Positions 60,201-64,000 of a DNA stretch of 64,000 nucleotides are shown piece by piece. The translations under genes and the position numbers were made by a program. Location of the stretch: contig NW_027526654.1 of the NCBI RefSeq assembly GCF_052857255.1, positions 115,098-179,097 of the forward strand, read 5' to 3'. The number at the start of each line of letters is the position of its first letter. Position 1 is the first letter of the stretch. A model generated the notes under the pieces. The model searched no databases. It was not told the DNA's origin and saw only the letters and a list, made by a program, of their open reading frames with translations. The stretch is from Amblyomma americanum. Its lineage: Eukaryota > Arthropoda > Arachnida > Ixodida > Ixodidae.

Positions 60201-63200
60201 CGAAAAGCATGTATTCTTCCTTAATACAGCGAAACAAGCTGTTTTAGACCGAAACGAGCTAAATCACAACACATCGGTATTACAAGTGTTCCACGTGATA
60301 CTCGTCAAAACTTTTTCTCTTTTAACTGCGCGAAAAGCATGTATTCGTGCTTAATACAACGAAACAAGCTGTTTTAGACCGAAACGAGCTAAATCTGAAC
60401 ACATCGGTATCCACGTGATACTCGTCAAAACTTTTTCTCTTATAACTGCGCGAAAAGCATGTATTCTTGCTTAATACAACGAAACAAGTTGTTTTAGACC
60501 GAAACGAGCTAAATCACAACACATCGGTTTTACAAGTGTCTCTCTAATACGCGTCAAAACTTTTTCTCTTATAACTGCGCGAAAAGCATGTATTCTTGCT
60601 TAATACAACGAAACAAGCTGTTTTAGACCGAAACGAGCTAAATCTGAACACATCGGTTTTACAAGTATCCACGTGATACTCGTCAAAACTTTTTCTCTTA
60701 TAACTGCGCGAAAAGCATGTATTCTTGCTTAATACAGCGAAACAAGCTGTTTTAGACCGAAATGAGCTAAATCACAACACATCGGTTTTACAAGTGTTCC
60801 TCTGATACGCGTCAAAACTTTTTCTTTTATAACTGCGCGAAAAGCATGTATTCTTGCTTAATACAGCGAATCAAGTTGTTTTAGACCGAAACGAGCTAAA
60901 TCACAACACATCGGTATATCAAGTGTTCCACGTGATACTCGTCAAAACTTTTTCTCTTATAACTGCGCGAAAAGCATGTATTCTTGCTTAATACAGCGAA
61001 ACAAGCTGTTTTAGACCGAAACGATCTAAATCACAACACATCGGTATTACAAGTGTTCCACGTGATACTCGTCAAAACTTTTTCTCTTTTGCCTGCGCGA
61101 AAAGCATGTATTCGTGCTTAATACAACGAAACAAGCTGTTTTTGACCGAAACGAGCTAAATCTGAACACATCGGTTTTACAAGTATCCACGTGATACTCG
61201 TCAACTTTTTCTCTTATAACTGCGCGAAAAGCATGTATTCTTGCTTAATACAACGAAACAAGCTGTTTTAGACCGAAACGAGCTAAATCACAACACATCG
61301 GTTTTACAAGTGTCTCTGATACGCGTCAAAACTTTTTCTTCTATAACTGCGCGTAAAGCATGTATTCGTGCTTAATACAACGAAACAAGCTGTTTTAGAC
61401 CGAAACGAGCTAAATCTGAACACATCGGTTTTACAAGTGTTCCTCTGATACGCGTCAAAACTTTTTCTCTTATAACTGCGCGAAAAGCATGTATTCTTGC
61501 TTAATACAGCGAAACAAGCTGTTTTAGACCGAAACGAGCTAAATCACAACACATCGGTTTTACAAGTGTTCCTCTGATACGCGTCAAAACTTTTTTCTCT
61601 TATAAATGCGCGAAAAGCATGTATTCTTGCTTAATACAGCGAAACAAGCTGTTTTAGACCGAAACGAGCTAAATCACAACACATCGGTTTTACAAGTGTT
61701 CCTCTGATACGCGTCAAAACTTTTTCTCTTATAACTGCGCGAAAAAGCATGTATTCTTGCTTAATACAGCGAAACAAGCTGTTTTAGACCGAAATGAGCT
61801 AAATCACAACACATCGGTTTTACAAGTGTTCCTCTGATACGCGTCAAAACTTTTTCTCTTATAACGGCGCGAAAAGCATGTATTCTTCCTTAATACAGCG
61901 AAACAAGCTGTTTTAGACCGAAACGAGCTAAATCACAACACATCGGTATTACAAGTGGTCCACGTGATACTCGTCAAAACGTTTTCTCTTTTAACTGCGC
62001 GAAAAGCATGTATTCGTGCTTAATACAACGAAACAAGCTGTTTTAGACCGAAACGAGCTAAATCTGAACACATCGGTTTTACAAGTATCCACGTGATACT
62101 CGTCAAAACTTTTTCTCTTATAACTGCGCGAAAAGCATGTATTCTTGCTTAATACAACGAAACAAGCTGTTTTAGACCGAAACGAGCTAAATCACAACAC
62201 ATCGGTTTTACAAGTGTCTCTCTAATAGGCGTCAAAACTTTTTCTCTTATAAACTGCGGGAAAAGCATGTATTCTTGCTTAATACAACGAAACAAGCTGT
62301 TTTAGACCGAAACGAGCTAAATCTGAACACATCGGTTTTAACAAGTGTTCCTCTGATACGCGTCAAATTTTTTTCTCTTATAACTGCGCGAAAAGCATGT
62401 ATTCTTGCTTAATACAGCGAAACAAGCTGTTTTAGACCGAAACGAGCTAAATCACAACACATCGGTTTACAAGTGTTCCTCTGATACGCGTCAAAACTTT
62501 TTCTCTTATAACTGCGCGAAAAGCATGTATTCTTGCTTAATACAGCGAAACAAGCTGTTTTAAACCGAAACGAGCTAAATCACAACACATCGGTATTACA
62601 AGTGTTCCACGTGATACTCGTCAAAACTTTTTCTCATATAACTGCGCGAAAAGCATGTATTCGTGCTTAATACAACGAAACAAGCTGTTTTAGACCGAAA
62701 CGAGCTAAATCTGAACACATCGGTTTTACAAGTATCCACGTGATACTCGTCAACTTTTTCTCTTATAAATGCGCGAAAAGCATGTATTCTTGCTTAATAC
62801 AGCGAAACAAGCTGTTTTAGACCGAAACGAGTTAAATCACAACACATCGGTTTTTACAAGTGTTCCTCTGATACGCGTCAAAACTTTTTCTCTTATAACT
62901 GCGCGAAAAGCATGTATTCTTGCTTAATACAGCGAAACAAGCTGTTTTAGACCGAAATGAGCTAAATCACAACACATCGGTTTTACAAGTGTTCCTCTGA
63001 TACGCGTCAAAACTTTTTCTCTTATAACGGCGCGAAAAGCATGTATTCTTCCTTAATACAGCGAAACAAGCTGTTTTAGACCGAAACGAGCTAAATCACA
63101 ACACATCGGTATTACAAGTGGTCCACGTGATACTCGTCAAAACGTTTTCTCTTTTAACTGCGCGAAAAGCATGTATTCGTGCTTAATACAACGAAACAAG

Positions 63201-64000
63201 CTGTTTTAGACCGAAACGAGCTAAATCTGAACACATCGGTTTTACAAGTATTCACGTGATACTCGTCAAAACTTTTTCTCTTATAACTGCGCGAAAAGCA
63301 TGTATTCTTGCTTAATACAACGAAACAAGCTGTTTTAGACCGAAACGAGCTAAATCACAACATATCGGTTTTACAAGTGTCTCTCTAATACGCGTCAAAA
63401 CTTTTTCTCTTATAACTGCGCGAAAAGCATGTATTCTTGCTTAATACAACGAAACAAGCTGTTTTAGACCGAAACGAGCTAAATCTGAACACATCGGTTT
63501 TACAAGTATCCACGTGATACTCGTCAAAACTTTTTCTCTTATAACTGCGCGAAAAGCATGTATTCTTGCTTAATACAGCGAAACAAGCTGTTTTTAGACC
63601 GAAATGAGCTAAATCACAACACATCGGTTTTACAAGTATTCCTCTGATACGCGTCAAAACTTTTTCTTTTATAACTGCGCGAAAAGCATGTATTCTTGCT
63701 TAATACAGCGAATCAAGTTGTTTTAGACCGAAACGAGCTAAATCACAACACATCGGTATATCAAGTGTTCCACGTGATACTCGTCAAAACTTTTTCTCTT
63801 ATAACTGCGCGAAAAGCATGTATTCTTGCTTAATACAGCGAAACAAGCTGTTTTAGACCGAAACGAGCTAAATCACAAACACATCGGTATTACAAGTGTT
63901 CCACGTGATACTCGTCAAAACTTTTTCTCTTTTAACTGCGCGAAAAGCATGTATTCGTGCTTAATACAAGGAAACAAGCTGTTTTTGACCGAAACGAGCT
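57201..64000 (+). repeat. Right-hand satellite segment, rich in small indels
   Basis: About 53 monomers of the same types, with M16 markers (TATATCAAG) at 58734, 60916 and 63758. Small indels are much denser than in 1-57 kb. Examples: ATACGTCAAAAC (57207, 59402), GAAAAAGC (58140, 61742), GAGCCTAAATC (58453, 59229), CAAAAACTTT (58501), CGGTTTACAAG (59763, 62463), GTATCCACGTG directly after CATCG (60405), CTTTTGCCTGCG (61087), AACTGCGGG (62252), GGTTTTAACAAG (62334), GGTTTTTACAAG (62849) and CACAAACACATC (63876). Many are in homopolymers. Either array-edge divergence or consensus error fits. Confidence 0.85.

Larger units (their letters stand above)
1..64000. repeat. Satellite DNA array, ~129-bp monomer, fills the window
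   Basis: Every line of the window is a variant of one 129-130 bp monomer repeated head to tail in one orientation, about 496 copies. Near-constant landmarks are GACCGAAACGAGCTAAATC, CATCGG, TACAAGT, CGTCAAAAC, TTTTTCTCTTATAACTGCG, CGAAAAGCATGTATTC and CGAAACAAGCTGTTTTAG. Neighbouring monomers differ mainly in the central 20-25 bp and in CTTGCTTAATACAG versus CGTGCTTAATACAA. I saw no unique DNA, transposon, gene, tRNA or rRNA in it, and neither end leaves the array. Satellites of this kind are typical of eukaryotic centromeric or pericentromeric heterochromatin; the centromere link is inference. I do not recognise the monomer family. Confidence 0.98.

Noticed and set aside
1..64000. CRISPR-like array of regular repeats
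   Set aside because: Repeats are 129-130 bp and contiguous, with no unique spacers. The variable centres fall into a few recurring types, so this is tandem satellite and not repeat-spacer structure.
1..64000. Assignment to a named satellite or species
   Set aside because: I do not recognise the monomer. Length and composition alone do not identify a lineage, and a database search could not be run.

Overview
The whole 64 kb window is one continuous satellite DNA array. I find no convincing gene, RNA gene, transposon insertion, CRISPR array or unique sequence. The array is a head-to-tail tandem repeat of an approximately 129-bp monomer (about 496 copies, all in the same orientation, about 39% GC). 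It is open at both window edges, so it extends further on both sides. A uniform, transposon-free, hierarchically organised array of this size points to a eukaryotic chromosome, most plausibly centromeric or pericentromeric heterochromatin. I do not recognise the monomer and cannot name the organism. CpG is not depleted in the monomer (8 CpG in the 129-bp type-a consensus, observed/expected about 1.7), which argues against long exposure to germline CpG methylation.

Monomers fall into four main types set by the central 20-25 bp. Type a reads GTGTTCCTCTGATACGCGTC. Type b has GTGTTCCACGTG then ATACTCGTC. Type c has GTATCCACGTG then ATACTCGTC and usually TGAAC upstream. Type d reads GTGTCTCTCTAATACGCGTC. 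Most a and d monomers carry the palindrome ACGCGT, and most b and c monomers carry the palindrome CACGTG a few bases upstream. Types recur in a loose a-b-c-d(-c) order, which looks like an old 4- to 5-mer. That is built into a higher-order repeat (HOR) of 24 monomers, 3101 bp when complete. I number its monomers M1 to M24. M1 is diagnostic: it carries CCTTTAAAGC, and a HindIII sequence, in place of the usual GTCAAAAC.

Layout: 1-7768 is a 30-monomer block of 3866 bp present twice in tandem. From 7420 to 18830 a segment recurs at a 5940-bp offset. From 11216 to 49547, eleven M1 markers delimit ten HOR units of 46, 24, 23, 21, 50, 24, 44, 23, 18 and 24 monomers; the odd sizes come from gains and losses of whole monomers. 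Superimposed duplications include 26355-30640 with 36031-40585 (offset about 9.68 kb), and the tandem pair 38980-44271 / 44272-49713. After about 50 kb the CCTTTAAAGC marker disappears and the array changes to 10- and 20-monomer repeats (50324-56540). From about 57.2 kb to the end, single-base indels, many in homopolymers, become much more frequent. That could mean an array edge escaping homogenisation, or poorer consensus quality.

Open frames of 78-102 codons exist only because 129 is 43 codons. They are periodic readings of the satellite and I do not annotate them as genes. All boundaries were placed by eye and are good to roughly one monomer unless stated otherwise.
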